From NCBI GenBank assembly GCA_029565395.1, contig JAKQOG010000088.1, forward strand, positions 26,732 to 90,731: a stretch of DNA of 64,000 nt, given 5' to 3'. How positions within the stretch are numbered: position 1 is the stretch's first letter; the number at the start of each line of letters is the position of its first letter. Positions 50,374 through 58,913 of this stretch are shown piece by piece. The DNA comes from Candidatus Hydrogenedentota bacterium (GTDB lineage: Bacteria; Hydrogenedentota; Hydrogenedentia; Hydrogenedentales; CAILVY01). The translations under genes and the position numbers were made by a program. Below the pieces are notes generated by a model, which was not told where the DNA came from, ran no database searches, and was given only the letters and a program-made list of their open reading frames with translations.

Positions 50374-50515
50374 AATCCAATACCTCCAATGGGGTTCGGA
50401 TATCCGGGGTCCGGTAGCCCAACGTCAGGTTTACCACGTGAAACTGCCGGATTCGGCCCACATTGACAATGTGTTTGAAATTCCAGCTTCCTATGTTCAT
50501 CAGCATAGCGAATCT
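50357..50515 (-). pseudogene. Remnant of a VapC-like PIN toxin gene
   Basis: On the minus strand an open stretch reads SWNFKHIVNVGRIRQFHVVN and on to IRTPLEVLDYEKEL, then TGA at 50359-50357. That is the last third of PIN proteins whose end is SWNFKHIVN...R...N...GY...IRTP.EV. Upstream of Trp (50485) the expected ADxxxS appears in another frame (YADEH), pointing to a frameshift, and a stop follows near 50530. No start with ribosome site or first two-thirds of a PIN domain remain. Confidence 0.6.
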
Positions 50516-50690
50516 TGACCCATTAGGCAATCTTCACATTGTTCCATCGCATTTCTGTGCACTGGCTGAACGAAGGACGCCTGGAAGTAATGGGGTGCGG
50601 ACGCGATGCAAAATGGCGCCGATTGGAGCAAAAGTAGGTATCCCCCATTAAAGTGGTAATAAATGTGGTAATGACAGCCGGGTCGAATTC

Positions 50691-50847
50691 TGCAGACACT
50701 GTCTGCATTTTCAGTTCCAGGCCGGATATTCCAGACATTGTCTGGAAAATTGTTTCCCTAACTTTTTTCGACAAGTTCACGCTGAAATTACGCGATAGTG
50801 TCGCGGAATTTTTTAAATACTTCGATTTGCCAGACACTGTCCGGCAA
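50691..50847. repeat. Array of four GACA-n-TGTC palindromes
   Basis: Copy 1, 50691-50707: 8-bp arms, perfect, centre C50699. Copy 2, 50729-50747: 9-bp arms, perfect, centre 50738. Copy 3, 50791-50805: one mismatch, centre 50798. Copy 4, 50827-50847: 10-bp arms, one mismatch, centre 50837. Centre distances are 39, 60 and 39 bases. All share the core GACA-n-TGTC or a one-base variant, while flanking arm bases differ yet remain self-complementary. They lie in a non-coding stretch just before a tRNA gene. They could be operators for a dimeric regulator, RNA hairpins or a repeat element. Confidence 0.7.
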
Positions 50848-50952
50848 TTCTCTTCCGGGAGATAGGCCAGGCAAAAAAGACAGATATCCTGCACGGGTAT
50901 GCATGCTCAAGTGGACAGGGGCAGCGGTTATTTGTTATGATCCCCTTTCGTT

Positions 50953-51028
50953 GGCGGCGTAGCTCAGTTGGTAGAGCAGCGGAATCATAATCCGTCGGTC
51001 CGCGGTTCAAGCCCGTGCGCCGCCACCA
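50953..51028 (+). tRNA. tRNA with anticodon CAT (tRNA-Met or tRNA-Ile2)
   Basis: 76 bases. Acceptor GGCGGCG pairs with CGCCGCC, then A and an encoded CCA (51026-51028). The D stem is GCTC/GAGC; the anticodon stem GCGGA/TCCGT encloses loop ATCATAA with anticodon CAT; the T arm is CGCGG-TTCAAGC-CCGTG. The first base pair G-C and overall form fit elongator Met or Ile2 (lysidine-modified) rather than initiator tRNA; identity between them cannot be settled by eye. Confidence 0.93.
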
Positions 51029-51055
51029 ATGAAAATTAGAGGTGGGCAGTGGCCA

Positions 51056-51069
51056 CGGGCTGAAGCCCG
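51056..51069 (+). repeat. Short GC hairpin after the tRNA
   Basis: CGGGC-TGAA-GCCCG, 5-bp stem with TGAA loop, 28 bases after the tRNA CCA end. It may help end tRNA transcription, or be one of the dispersed mini-hairpins of this genome. Confidence 0.4.
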
Positions 51070-51113
51070 CCTTTCGTGTTTTAAAAACCCAAAAGTATCG
51101 CATGGAGGGTGGA

Positions 51114-51722
51114 ATGAGTCTTATTGATGATGCGCGCTCGTGGTGGTACAGCCGGAAAATGGCCAAGTGCGGCAAGAAATGCCGGTTTGGCCGTGGAATG
51201 CACATTGACGGTCATGTGGAAGCTGGTCCATTGTGCCGTTTCCGGGATGGTGCGGTTTTTCGCGCCCACGATAAGGGAAAAATCATTTTTGGCAACCACA
51301 TGGGGTGCAGTTTCTATTGCGTGTTTGAGGCGGAGGAGTTGATTCAGGTCGGCGACCGGACCGGCATCGCCGAATTTACCGTTATCCGCGACAATAACCA
51401 TCTGCTTATCGGCACGGACGGCAATTGGGGGCTGACGCCGCGCATCGTCAAGCCGGTTATCATCGGAAATGATGTGCTGATCGGCAGCCGGTGCTATATC
51501 TATCCCGGTGTGACGATTGGCGATGGCGCGGTCCTGGCGGCGGGCACTATCGTGATGGAAGACACCAAGATAGGTCCGCTGGAAGTCTGGGCCGGCGCCC
51601 CTGCGAAAAAGATCTGTCACCGTATTGAGGGCATCCCTCCGGAACGCCTTAAAGAGGCCCAGGAAATGATTGAAAAAGCCGGGGGCGTGCGGAAAGACCG
51701 TTATCAGGGGACGATGTATTAA
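51114..51722 (+). CDS. Hexapeptide-repeat (LbetaH) acyltransferase
   Basis: 202 residues. ATG 51114 has GGAGGGTGGA directly upstream; the longer frame to 51042 has none. Hexapeptide turns of a left-handed beta helix are seen from FGRGMHIDGHVEAG to VIIGNDVLIGSRCYIYPGV and IGDGAVLAAGTIVMEDTK, with the catalytic-type His in RDNNH. The closing PLEVWAGAPAKKI is typical of WbbJ/maltose O-acetyltransferase relatives. It transfers an acetyl or acyl group to a sugar; acceptor unknown. Confidence 0.88.
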   Translation: MSLIDDARSWWYSRKMAKCGKKCRFGRGMHIDGHVEAGPLCRFRDGAVFRAHDKGKIIFGNHMGCSFYCVFEAEELIQVGDRTGIAEFTVIRDNNHLLIGTDGNWGLTPRIVKPVIIGNDVLIGSRCYIYPGVTIGDGAVLAAGTIVMEDTKIGPLEVWAGAPAKKICHRIEGIPPERLKEAQEMIEKAGGVRKDRYQGTMY

Positions 51723-51731
51723 GAAGCTATC

Positions 51732-51858
51732 ATCCTCCTTCGCACAAGGCTACGGAGGATACGGCTGTCTGCAAATCAGCTATCAGCGAGAAATGATCGC
51801 TGAAGGCTAACCGCAACCCCTCTTTTTCTTACCTACTGTCTAATCCGCCGTAGGCGGA
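51732..51858. repeat. Two hairpins between convergent genes
   Basis: First: ATCCTCC (51732-51738) / GGAGGAT (51754-51760), 15-base loop. Second: TCCGCC-GTA-GGCGGA (51844-51858). Between them a TCTTTTTCTT stretch (51821-51830). They probably mark the ends of the acyltransferase and oxidoreductase transcripts. Confidence 0.45.
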
Positions 51859-51877
51859 CTAAGCCCCTGCCGTCTCA

Positions 51878-53227
51878 TCAAAGCGTCCATCCGTCGCGGT
51901 ATTGGGTTTTGACGAAGGCGGTGGCCTCTTTGGAGTTGGGGAAGGTCATGGATTCTCCATCCCACTGGAGGGTTTGACCGGGAAGTCGTTTGGCGATATT
52001 GCCGAGGAGGGCGGCTTCGGTGAGGGGGCCGGAATAGCTGAAATCGGCGTCGGCGGGGCGTCCGTTCTTGCAGGCGTCGATCCATTCCTCTTCGTGGGAG
52101 CCTTTTATGCGGGGGATGGTCTCGGGGGGCGGCGTGAAGTCTTTCATTTTAGCTTCGGGGATAAGCCGTGGGCTGTTGCCGTAGGTGCCACAGGTGAGGC
52201 AGGCTTTGTCGCCGATAAAAAGTGCGCCGCCTTCTCCGTCACCAAGGTTTTTGGTATCGCCGAGGCCGAGGGGCGCCGGGGGCTGGAGGCCGTCATACCA
52301 CGTGAGGGTCACGGGCGGCAGATCGTCCCGCGCGGGGAACTGATACCGCACCACGGAGGCAATGGGATAGGTTTCGGGGTTAAGGTCGGTATTGCTGGCC
52401 TCGATGCTGATGGGATGGCCGAGCTTGAGGGACCAGAAAATAGGATCGATGGTGTGTGCGCCGCGATCTCCCATCATGCCGCAACCAAAGTCCCACCAAC
52501 TGCGCCACACGGCGGGATGGTAACAGGGATGATACGGCCGCATGGGTGCGGGGCCAATGAAGAGGTCCCAATTGAGGGTAGTGGGCACGTCGGGCATTTC
52601 GGCGGGGCGGGTGGCCATGGGGGAACTCCATCCTGCATGGCCCCACGGATAATAGGTAAGGCTGCACCATGCAATGACTTCACGGATTTGTCCCAGCACG
52701 CCCGCATCGATCCATTCGCAAATCAGGCGCGCATCTTTCATGGAGTGTCCCTGGATGCCCATCTGGGTGCAAACGCCGGTTTCCTTGGCAGCTTGAGCGA
52801 GTTTCCGGGACTCGAATACCGTATGGGTCAGGGGTTTCTGGCAATACACATGTTTCCCGGCCTGCATGGCGGCCATGGAAATCACCGCATGCGTATGATC
52901 GGGCGTCGCAATCATGACCGCGTCGATATCGTTCTGTTTTTCGAGCATGACGCGGTAGTCGGTGTATTGGACAGCCTTAGGATACTGGGCGAAGGTCTTG
53001 GCCGCGTATTTCTGATCAACATCACACAGGGCGACGATGTTTTCCTTGGCCATATTGCGGAGATTGCCCCCTCCCATGCCGCCGATGCCAATACCGGCGA
53101 TATTAAGGCGTTCATTGGGTGATTTTTTGTTCGCAGCGCCAAAGACCGGTCTTTTTGAGGAAGCGATGGCGGCGGCGGTCAAGCCCATGCCCGTGCCGAG
53201 AAATGCGCGTCTGTTCATAGGTTTCAT
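51878..53227 (-). CDS. Tat-exported Gfo/Idh/MocA-family oxidoreductase
   Basis: 449 residues. Tat signal MNRRAFLGTGMGLTAAAIA (RR at 6-7 from the first Met). The Rossmann part begins LNIAGIGIGGMGGGNLRN, then VALCDVD, and the nicotinamide/active-site strand reads HVYCQKPLTH in place of EKP; DFGCGMMGDRGAHTIDP holds the catalytic-region Asp and His. The C-terminal beta sheet carries IKGSHEEEWIDACKNG. This subgroup with Tat signals and tightly bound NAD is abundant in PVC-like bacteria and oxidises or deglycosylates sugars. AGAAGGGA precedes the ATG. Confidence 0.9.
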   Translation of the reverse strand: MKPMNRRAFLGTGMGLTAAAIASSKRPVFGAANKKSPNERLNIAGIGIGGMGGGNLRNMAKENIVALCDVDQKYAAKTFAQYPKAVQYTDYRVMLEKQNDIDAVMIATPDHTHAVISMAAMQAGKHVYCQKPLTHTVFESRKLAQAAKETGVCTQMGIQGHSMKDARLICEWIDAGVLGQIREVIAWCSLTYYPWGHAGWSSPMATRPAEMPDVPTTLNWDLFIGPAPMRPYHPCYHPAVWRSWWDFGCGMMGDRGAHTIDPIFWSLKLGHPISIEASNTDLNPETYPIASVVRYQFPARDDLPPVTLTWYDGLQPPAPLGLGDTKNLGDGEGGALFIGDKACLTCGTYGNSPRLIPEAKMKDFTPPPETIPRIKGSHEEEWIDACKNGRPADADFSYSGPLTEAALLGNIAKRLPGQTLQWDGESMTFPNSKEATAFVKTQYRDGWTL

Positions 53228-53302
53228 GGCCCATTCCCTTCTTTGAGAAGCTTATCCCTTGATTATACAATCAACGTGTCATACATCATACGCTGCGAAG
53301 CG

Positions 53303-55594
53303 TTAGAAAGTATAGGTGCATAGGGAAAAGGAACGATTGGTTTCGATGCGGCTGTGCCGCTCCAGAGTCCGGTTGGGCTCCACCATCATGTAATCAGGCC
53401 GGGGCGGAAAATCCTGAAGCGCCGGAATCGAATAGGACTCTTCTCGGACCAGGAATGTAAGGGGCTTGTCCGGTTCGGTTTCGAGTTCGACTTCACCGCC
53501 TTCAAAAGGGATGGTGTCCAGAGAGACTCTCCAATGATGCTTATCCCCCTCGATGGGAATTCCCAACGCTTTCGCACTGAAAACCTGAACATTAGACTTC
53601 AAGTGGATGTTGATATGCTGTGCATCGCGTGGGGAATCCACAAAAAGCTTCAACTTGCGGCGTCCATCCTCGACGCGGTCGTCAAGCACCTTAAGAACCG
53701 CCTTCTCAAAGGGCGGCATGGGCGCGGGGGCGCGGCGGCACTTGAATTTGTCGTGACGCCCCAGAAATTCGGGCATTGCCTCCCAAGGGGCGTCATCACT
53801 GAAAAAATTGTGCATCCATTCATCGAATTTTTTATCGCTGCTAAGCCACCAGGCTTCATTGGTATCGAAATTGACCGCATAAGAAAGGGAATTCTGACGG
53901 GGCCTCGACGGGCTGGGGGTATTGGATACAATCGCCAACCCCAAAAGCAGCACGCCCACGGCAAACATGCCCGCGCCGATAAACAGATGGTGTTTCAGCG
54001 GAATAAGTTTCATTTGAGGAAGATATATCGCAACAATCAAAAATATGAGCACTAACAAACCTGGTGTGGTCAAGGAGGTGAGCGTATAGCTGCACATCAC
54101 CGCCATCGGAGCCAACAGGAGCACCACGGGCAAGCCGATCAGGGAAACAAGTGCCAGCCGGATGCTTTGAGGTCCTTCGGGATCCTTGCAGAGAAGCATG
54201 GCCAGCAGGCCAAAAGAGAGAAACGCCAGGGGCCAAAGCGCAGCATAGGCTCCTCCAGGGAAAAGCCACTGGAAGGCAAGCAGAAGCAACGCCCACAAAA
54301 GGACTGTGCCTGCAAAAAGGTTCTGCGGGCGGACGCGTTCGCGTACAAGGCGTGCGAGCATCATGAAGATGCCGAGGCCCATCAGTGAGAAGGCGATAGC
54401 GAACCAATGATCTCGGTAGAGAGCATGTTCGTGAAACATAAAATAGACCGCAACGGCGAGTGGAGTGATTACCACCGCGGAAAGCAGGACGGCAAGCAGG
54501 TAAATTCCCATAGTGCCCAAAATGCCGGTAATAGAGAGCCGTTTTTTCGCGAATCCAAAGGCCAGGATCACCGCCAGGATCGCCCATGCACCGATGGCCA
54601 GGGGCCAGCCCCAATCGCGGGGATAAACCACCATATGGGAACCAAGGGTATTAAAATATGTGGCATCCGGCGCCTTGCAGTTTGCCAGCGGGGTATTGCC
54701 CAGTTGCCGCGCCAGGCCAAGGGCATAACAGCCATGATGCTGAAGGCTTGCAAGACTCACATTTTCCGGGTTGTCCAGTTTGGTGTGGTAGTTACAGAAG
54801 CTGTCAATATAGGCCACGTTGAGACCGGGCAATCCTTGCTTCTTGTAAAAATTGAAATCACTGCCGAAAGGCATGCGCTTATAAAAGTCGAACATTATGG
54901 AGGTTGCCCGGGGCTTGGCCGCCGACTGTGCCATCTGGCGGATGAGGAAACCGTTTTCCGGCCCTGTCTCAAACATTAATGCAGGACCGGACGTGCCGCG
55001 CACTTCCAGCCCCAGCACGGCACGCACATCCTTGAACCAAGGGTGACGGGAAAAGACTCCCGGTCCGCCGGTGCTGCCCATTTCCTCCTTGTCCGCAAAG
55101 CAGAAGATAATACTATTTTTCAGAGGCGGGCTTGCCTTGAGCGCCCGAATCGTTTCGATCATGGCCGCAATGCCGCTAATGTCATCGGCGGCGCCGGGGC
55201 CATAGGGGGTGGAATCAAAATGTGCGTCAATGGCAAGGGCGTCGCTGGATTCCGTTCCTGGAATCCGAACCAGAATTGCGCCAACCCGTTCGACGGCCCG
55301 GCCATGCCCATGCGGCAAAATGGGCCGTTCGACCGTCATTTCGACATTGAGGGCTTTCAATTGGGCAGTAATGTAGTCGTAGACTTTCTCATTGGCATGC
55401 GACCCACCCGGATGCGGCTCCACCGCCATCTGTTGAACGTGTTTCATGGCGCGGTACGCGGAAAACTCGTCAGCGGGGGCATTTTCCGGCAGGGGGGTGG
55501 GCGCCAGGGACATCCACCAGGCAAACACAGCCGCAAACAAAGCAACCCCAAACACGATTGCAGCCAAATGGCCATCACCTGAACCAGACTTCAC
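53303..55594 (-). CDS. Multi-TM M28-family metallopeptidase (ERMP1/Pff1-like topology)
   Basis: About 763 residues. TM1 (LAAIVFGVALFAAVFAWWMS) is followed by the M28 peptidase domain: IDAHFDSTPYGPGAADDISG gives metal His and bridging Asp, FADKEEMGSTGG the catalytic Glu pair, and NYHTKLDNPENV the last His. Then about eight TM helices (near 335-580) and a periplasmic beta-rich tail (600-768). The same plan is found in eukaryotic ERMP1 and yeast Pff1. GTG 55594 is chosen because GGAGGG lies 7 bases upstream of it, inside the codons after ATG 55609, which has no ribosome site. It cleaves short peptides outside the cytoplasm. Confidence 0.87.
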   Translation of the reverse strand: MKSGSGDGHLAAIVFGVALFAAVFAWWMSLAPTPLPENAPADEFSAYRAMKHVQQMAVEPHPGGSHANEKVYDYITAQLKALNVEMTVERPILPHGHGRAVERVGAILVRIPGTESSDALAIDAHFDSTPYGPGAADDISGIAAMIETIRALKASPPLKNSIIFCFADKEEMGSTGGPGVFSRHPWFKDVRAVLGLEVRGTSGPALMFETGPENGFLIRQMAQSAAKPRATSIMFDFYKRMPFGSDFNFYKKQGLPGLNVAYIDSFCNYHTKLDNPENVSLASLQHHGCYALGLARQLGNTPLANCKAPDATYFNTLGSHMVVYPRDWGWPLAIGAWAILAVILAFGFAKKRLSITGILGTMGIYLLAVLLSAVVITPLAVAVYFMFHEHALYRDHWFAIAFSLMGLGIFMMLARLVRERVRPQNLFAGTVLLWALLLLAFQWLFPGGAYAALWPLAFLSFGLLAMLLCKDPEGPQSIRLALVSLIGLPVVLLLAPMAVMCSYTLTSLTTPGLLVLIFLIVAIYLPQMKLIPLKHHLFIGAGMFAVGVLLLGLAIVSNTPSPSRPRQNSLSYAVNFDTNEAWWLSSDKKFDEWMHNFFSDDAPWEAMPEFLGRHDKFKCRRAPAPMPPFEKAVLKVLDDRVEDGRRKLKLFVDSPRDAQHINIHLKSNVQVFSAKALGIPIEGDKHHWRVSLDTIPFEGGEVELETEPDKPLTFLVREESYSIPALQDFPPRPDYMMVEPNRTLERHSRIETNRSFSLCTYTF

Positions 55595-55712
55595 CCGGAA
55601 ACCCTCCATCTTGTTTCGATAATAACGTTAACTATAGCCACGAGCCAGAAGCATCCTCTGGGTGCGGGAACTCGTATTGCTGCATAAGACCGGGATTCGT
55701 CGGACTAGGGTT

Positions 55713-57122
55713 TCATCCCCAAACAAGAGGGAACCAAAAGGCAATAACCCAGGAGAAAAGGATGCCATTGGCAACGGCCCCAGCCCGGTAATCGCCGCCC
55801 GCCCAGGTAGCCATTGCATGAACAGCCGCAAGGATGACACAAATGAAGGCAACAATCCCCAAAATCATGCCTCCAAATGCCAGTTCAGAGCCCAATGGAC
55901 GAAGCGCCACACTTATCACTAGCAGTGGCGCCACCCAAGTAATTGCGGCGACTGCAAACCGCGTCCCCGCATTGACCAGCGGGATTTGCTCCAAGGTCCA
56001 GGAATCTACCAGAAAAAGCAGTACCATGAAGGGGGTCAGCAGAAGCCACATACCGCAACGGGCAGGATGATTGAGGTTGGCGGTAAACATGTTTTTATCC
56101 AGCACCCAGGACAACAAAAGGGCAAAAACCAGGCTGAATAAAATCCCTTGCAGACAAGCAAGCAGAAAGCTTCCTGAACGCGGCGGCACGCCAATGCCTC
56201 TGATACCCAGCAAGCGTGCCGTCAACCGGTACGGATTAATGCTCCAGCGGCGGGTGCTCTTGCGGGGACTGCCCGGTTGTGGAGGCCGGTACAGGCGGGA
56301 GGTGATTTGTTCCGCCATAAACAACGCGGCCACACACCCCAACACCACGGCGGCAATGGAGCGTATCCAGTTACTCCAGGGATAGAGGCTTTGCGGCCCA
56401 AAACCTAACGCCGCATTCACCCAGGAAACGATTCTGTGGATCAAGACGGGATCCCAGGTTTCCAGGGCATGATTGCTGAAAGGGCTGGTCAGTACATCCG
56501 CCTTCCCCTGGGATTTTTGCCGGGCTTGATCGACGGAGAATAGTTCCTCAAAGCGCCCCATGGCCACAAGCGTTTTGCAGGGCGGAAACTGCTTGGGAAG
56601 CGCGCCCATCGCCACAAAAGCCCCTACCACAGGGTCTTGCACAAATGCCTCCGCGCCGGAAAAGCCGCCCATGGAATGGCCCAAATACGCCATTGGAAAC
56701 CCTTTGAACTGTTCGCGCGCCCAGGCGGCCCAGGCATGTATCTGGCCGGGATTGGAGGTCTCATCGAATCGTTCACGCGAACGGCCATGCCCCCAAAAGT
56801 CGAAGGTCACGGCGATATAGCCATTCTTCGCGAAGGCTTTGGCGGAGGTGGCCATAATACTTTGATTGGAAGATACTCCATGCCCGATGAGAATGACCGC
56901 CTTGGGGGATTGCGGACGCCATATCGTGCCCAGGCAGGGTTTTCCATCCGGACCGTCGATGCGCACCGTCTCACGCTGGACAAGGGAAGGCATAGACATA
57001 TCCATAGAGAGAAGAGCCATCAAATAGAGACATCCTAAAAAGGCAAACAACTTCCACTTAGACACGCCCCCGTCCCGTGGCCCATATTGCAAGTTCTTGT
57101 TCTCCACAATTGAAGATGTCAT
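55713..57122 (-). CDS. Membrane-anchored alpha/beta hydrolase with six C-terminal TM helices
   Basis: 469 residues. TM1 at about 23-44, then an alpha/beta hydrolase: PKAVILIGHGVSSNQS (oxyanion loop), FDFWGHGRS, and the nucleophile elbow LGHSMGG. From about residue 250 six further TM helices (RSIAAVVLGCVAALFMAEQI to AVANGILFSWVIAFWFPLVW). I know no characterised protein of this plan. Neighbours are the M28 peptidase (103 bases downstream) and the GxGYxYP gene (33 bases upstream), all one strand. CAGGAG before ATG. Substrate unknown; an ester or lipid at the membrane is likely. Confidence 0.8.
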   Translation of the reverse strand: MTSSIVENKNLQYGPRDGGVSKWKLFAFLGCLYLMALLSMDMSMPSLVQRETVRIDGPDGKPCLGTIWRPQSPKAVILIGHGVSSNQSIMATSAKAFAKNGYIAVTFDFWGHGRSRERFDETSNPGQIHAWAAWAREQFKGFPMAYLGHSMGGFSGAEAFVQDPVVGAFVAMGALPKQFPPCKTLVAMGRFEELFSVDQARQKSQGKADVLTSPFSNHALETWDPVLIHRIVSWVNAALGFGPQSLYPWSNWIRSIAAVVLGCVAALFMAEQITSRLYRPPQPGSPRKSTRRWSINPYRLTARLLGIRGIGVPPRSGSFLLACLQGILFSLVFALLLSWVLDKNMFTANLNHPARCGMWLLLTPFMVLLFLVDSWTLEQIPLVNAGTRFAVAAITWVAPLLVISVALRPLGSELAFGGMILGIVAFICVILAAVHAMATWAGGDYRAGAVANGILFSWVIAFWFPLVWG

Positions 57123-57155
57123 ATCAGGTCTCCTGGTTGAATCGACGTGAAAACC

Positions 57156-58913
57156 TTAATGCTCTTTGTGTTGATCGTGCAGTTTAAACAGGCGGAAGAA
57201 ATTGTAGGGATCAACGACCTCTATGGGTATCTCAGGATGTTCCGAACGGAAGACATCCAATGAATCCATAACCGTAGACGGCGAGACCCATACAATGCGG
57301 AAAAAATAGAATCCGGGTTTCGTGTTGCCCCGCTCCATGATCGCACCATATATGGCATCGGAGGTTTGCTTGGGACTGGAATAATTACAGGTGTTGTTGA
57401 TCAGTTCGGTAACCGGCATGCCTTTCCAGACGTGGGGTTTGGGTACGGTTCCACCGTTTCCGTGCATGTCCAGCACGATGGTGGCAAATCCGTCGGGGGC
57501 AAAGTCGGCAAAGGCGTCTTTGACCGCCGGAGTGGGCTCGTTCCAGTCGAGCACCATGGGCGCCATGCTCATATCCGTGACGCGGAAAAAGTGTTTATTG
57601 TGCTTCGTAAAAAGGGGAAGATACTGCGGCTGTACCCGGTTGGGATTGAAATAGCCCGCGGCGCTGGCATCGCTTGTGAAATGGTCGTTGGGAGTGACGG
57701 TAGCGTAGAAATGCGTGATAAGGTCGGGATAGGTCTCGATGAGATTCGGATTAATGCCCCATGCCAGGGGGATCTTGCCGCGATTGGGATCTTCCCAATG
57801 CTTGGGGAGGAACTCGTACAGCGGGGTGGCGGAATCATAATCCGCCATCAGAAAACAGAGGTACGCTTTCTCTTCTACTGTCTTCCTAGGTTCCGGACGG
57901 GATTGTTTCAGACGCTTGAAGGGCGCCTGGCTGTGCAGGGACTGGTTGTAGCATTCGCTGGATATCGTGTTCTGGTAGCAGTTGTAGGGGGAGATAAGAT
58001 ACACGGTTTCCCATTCTGTGGGGACCGGCTCGTGCTTGCTGGAAAAACCGGGCATATTGCTGTATTTCCAAAAAGCGAAGAATCCGGTCATCTCCGTCAT
58101 GTGTTTGCCCCCGGACTGTTTCAACACTGCGTTCAAAATCATCTTGTAAGTTTCGAGATCCGTACCCAAAGACTGGTTTGGATCATCCTTGGGAATCTCA
58201 TCGCCCCAAGGGGAGAGATCGAAAACGAAGGAACGGTTGAACACCGCCCAGTCGCGCGTCACCACATAACCCACATCCCCCGCGGCCCGCATGGAACAAG
58301 CATCTTCGAACAGGCAGAGAAAATGAGAAGAGCACAGGCCCTTGTCCAGGTATTCACGAACGGCCCAGCGGTAGGCATCATTCTTTTTACTGCCGGATTC
58401 CGTGCCGGTGAACCGGCCCCGTAAATCTTCAAGCACGGGAAGGTTCCACTTGGAAAGGCACTCCGCGGCCAATTCCGGACTCAGCACCACGCCGTCTCGA
58501 ACGCCTGCGATGGTGGTTGCAATGTTGATGGTCGCGGGCGCCTCCGGATCCCAGATGACCGCGCCTTTTACACGGCCCGTAGCCAGTTTTACCAGCGCGT
58601 CAAGCCCGGAAATCTCTACGCGGTTTTTTCCTACAAGCCACTGATTTTCGTTCGAGAGCAGATCCAGCCAATAGCGGGGCCGGGGATTCGTTGAAGACAA
58701 CACATAAATACACGGGCCTTCACGGTTAATGATTCCCTGGAGGCATGCCACCGCCATGGCTTCATCGTATGAGGAGATTTTCCCCGGGGGAGGAAGTTGA
58801 TATACATAAAGGGTTTTCTTTAAATCGATTTTATTCACGGTCGCTTCCTCCCCCGCAGCAACACCAACCAATATGGCCATCGCACACCATCCAAAAAATA
58901 AACGACGCATCAT
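57156..58913 (-). CDS. GxGYxYP-family secreted protein
   Basis: 585 residues with a signal peptide (1-20, ends GVAAG). The KTLYVYQLPPPGKISSYDEAMAVACLQGIINRE opening is the GxGYxYP_N pattern; the name-giving motif appears as SAAGYFNPNRVQPQYLP, a variant with Ala for the first Gly and Asn for the second Tyr. The later MSMAPMVLDWNEPTPAVKD and IVLDMHGNGGTVP fit the family's putative glycosidase-like barrel. No function has been proven for it as far as I know. First gene of a minus-strand run; GGGAG before ATG-ATG. Confidence 0.82.
   Translation of the reverse strand: MMRRLFFGWCAMAILVGVAAGEEATVNKIDLKKTLYVYQLPPPGKISSYDEAMAVACLQGIINREGPCIYVLSSTNPRPRYWLDLLSNENQWLVGKNRVEISGLDALVKLATGRVKGAVIWDPEAPATINIATTIAGVRDGVVLSPELAAECLSKWNLPVLEDLRGRFTGTESGSKKNDAYRWAVREYLDKGLCSSHFLCLFEDACSMRAAGDVGYVVTRDWAVFNRSFVFDLSPWGDEIPKDDPNQSLGTDLETYKMILNAVLKQSGGKHMTEMTGFFAFWKYSNMPGFSSKHEPVPTEWETVYLISPYNCYQNTISSECYNQSLHSQAPFKRLKQSRPEPRKTVEEKAYLCFLMADYDSATPLYEFLPKHWEDPNRGKIPLAWGINPNLIETYPDLITHFYATVTPNDHFTSDASAAGYFNPNRVQPQYLPLFTKHNKHFFRVTDMSMAPMVLDWNEPTPAVKDAFADFAPDGFATIVLDMHGNGGTVPKPHVWKGMPVTELINNTCNYSSPKQTSDAIYGAIMERGNTKPGFYFFRIVWVSPSTVMDSLDVFRSEHPEIPIEVVDPYNFFRLFKLHDQHKEH

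Noticed and set aside
50357..50515. Transposase C-terminus (NLTLGYRTP word)
   Set aside because: The preceding SWNFKHIVN and following IRTP.EV match the end of PIN toxins better, and no DDE region or inverted repeats are near.
50523..50894. 123-codon minus-strand frame and 70-codon plus-strand frame
   Set aside because: Both are produced by the palindrome array (repeated TVSG- and DTV-like words); no ribosome site or known homologue pattern.
51902..53122. 406-codon plus-strand frame
   Set aside because: Antisense shadow of the Gfo/Idh gene; Gly/His-rich without domain or ribosome site.
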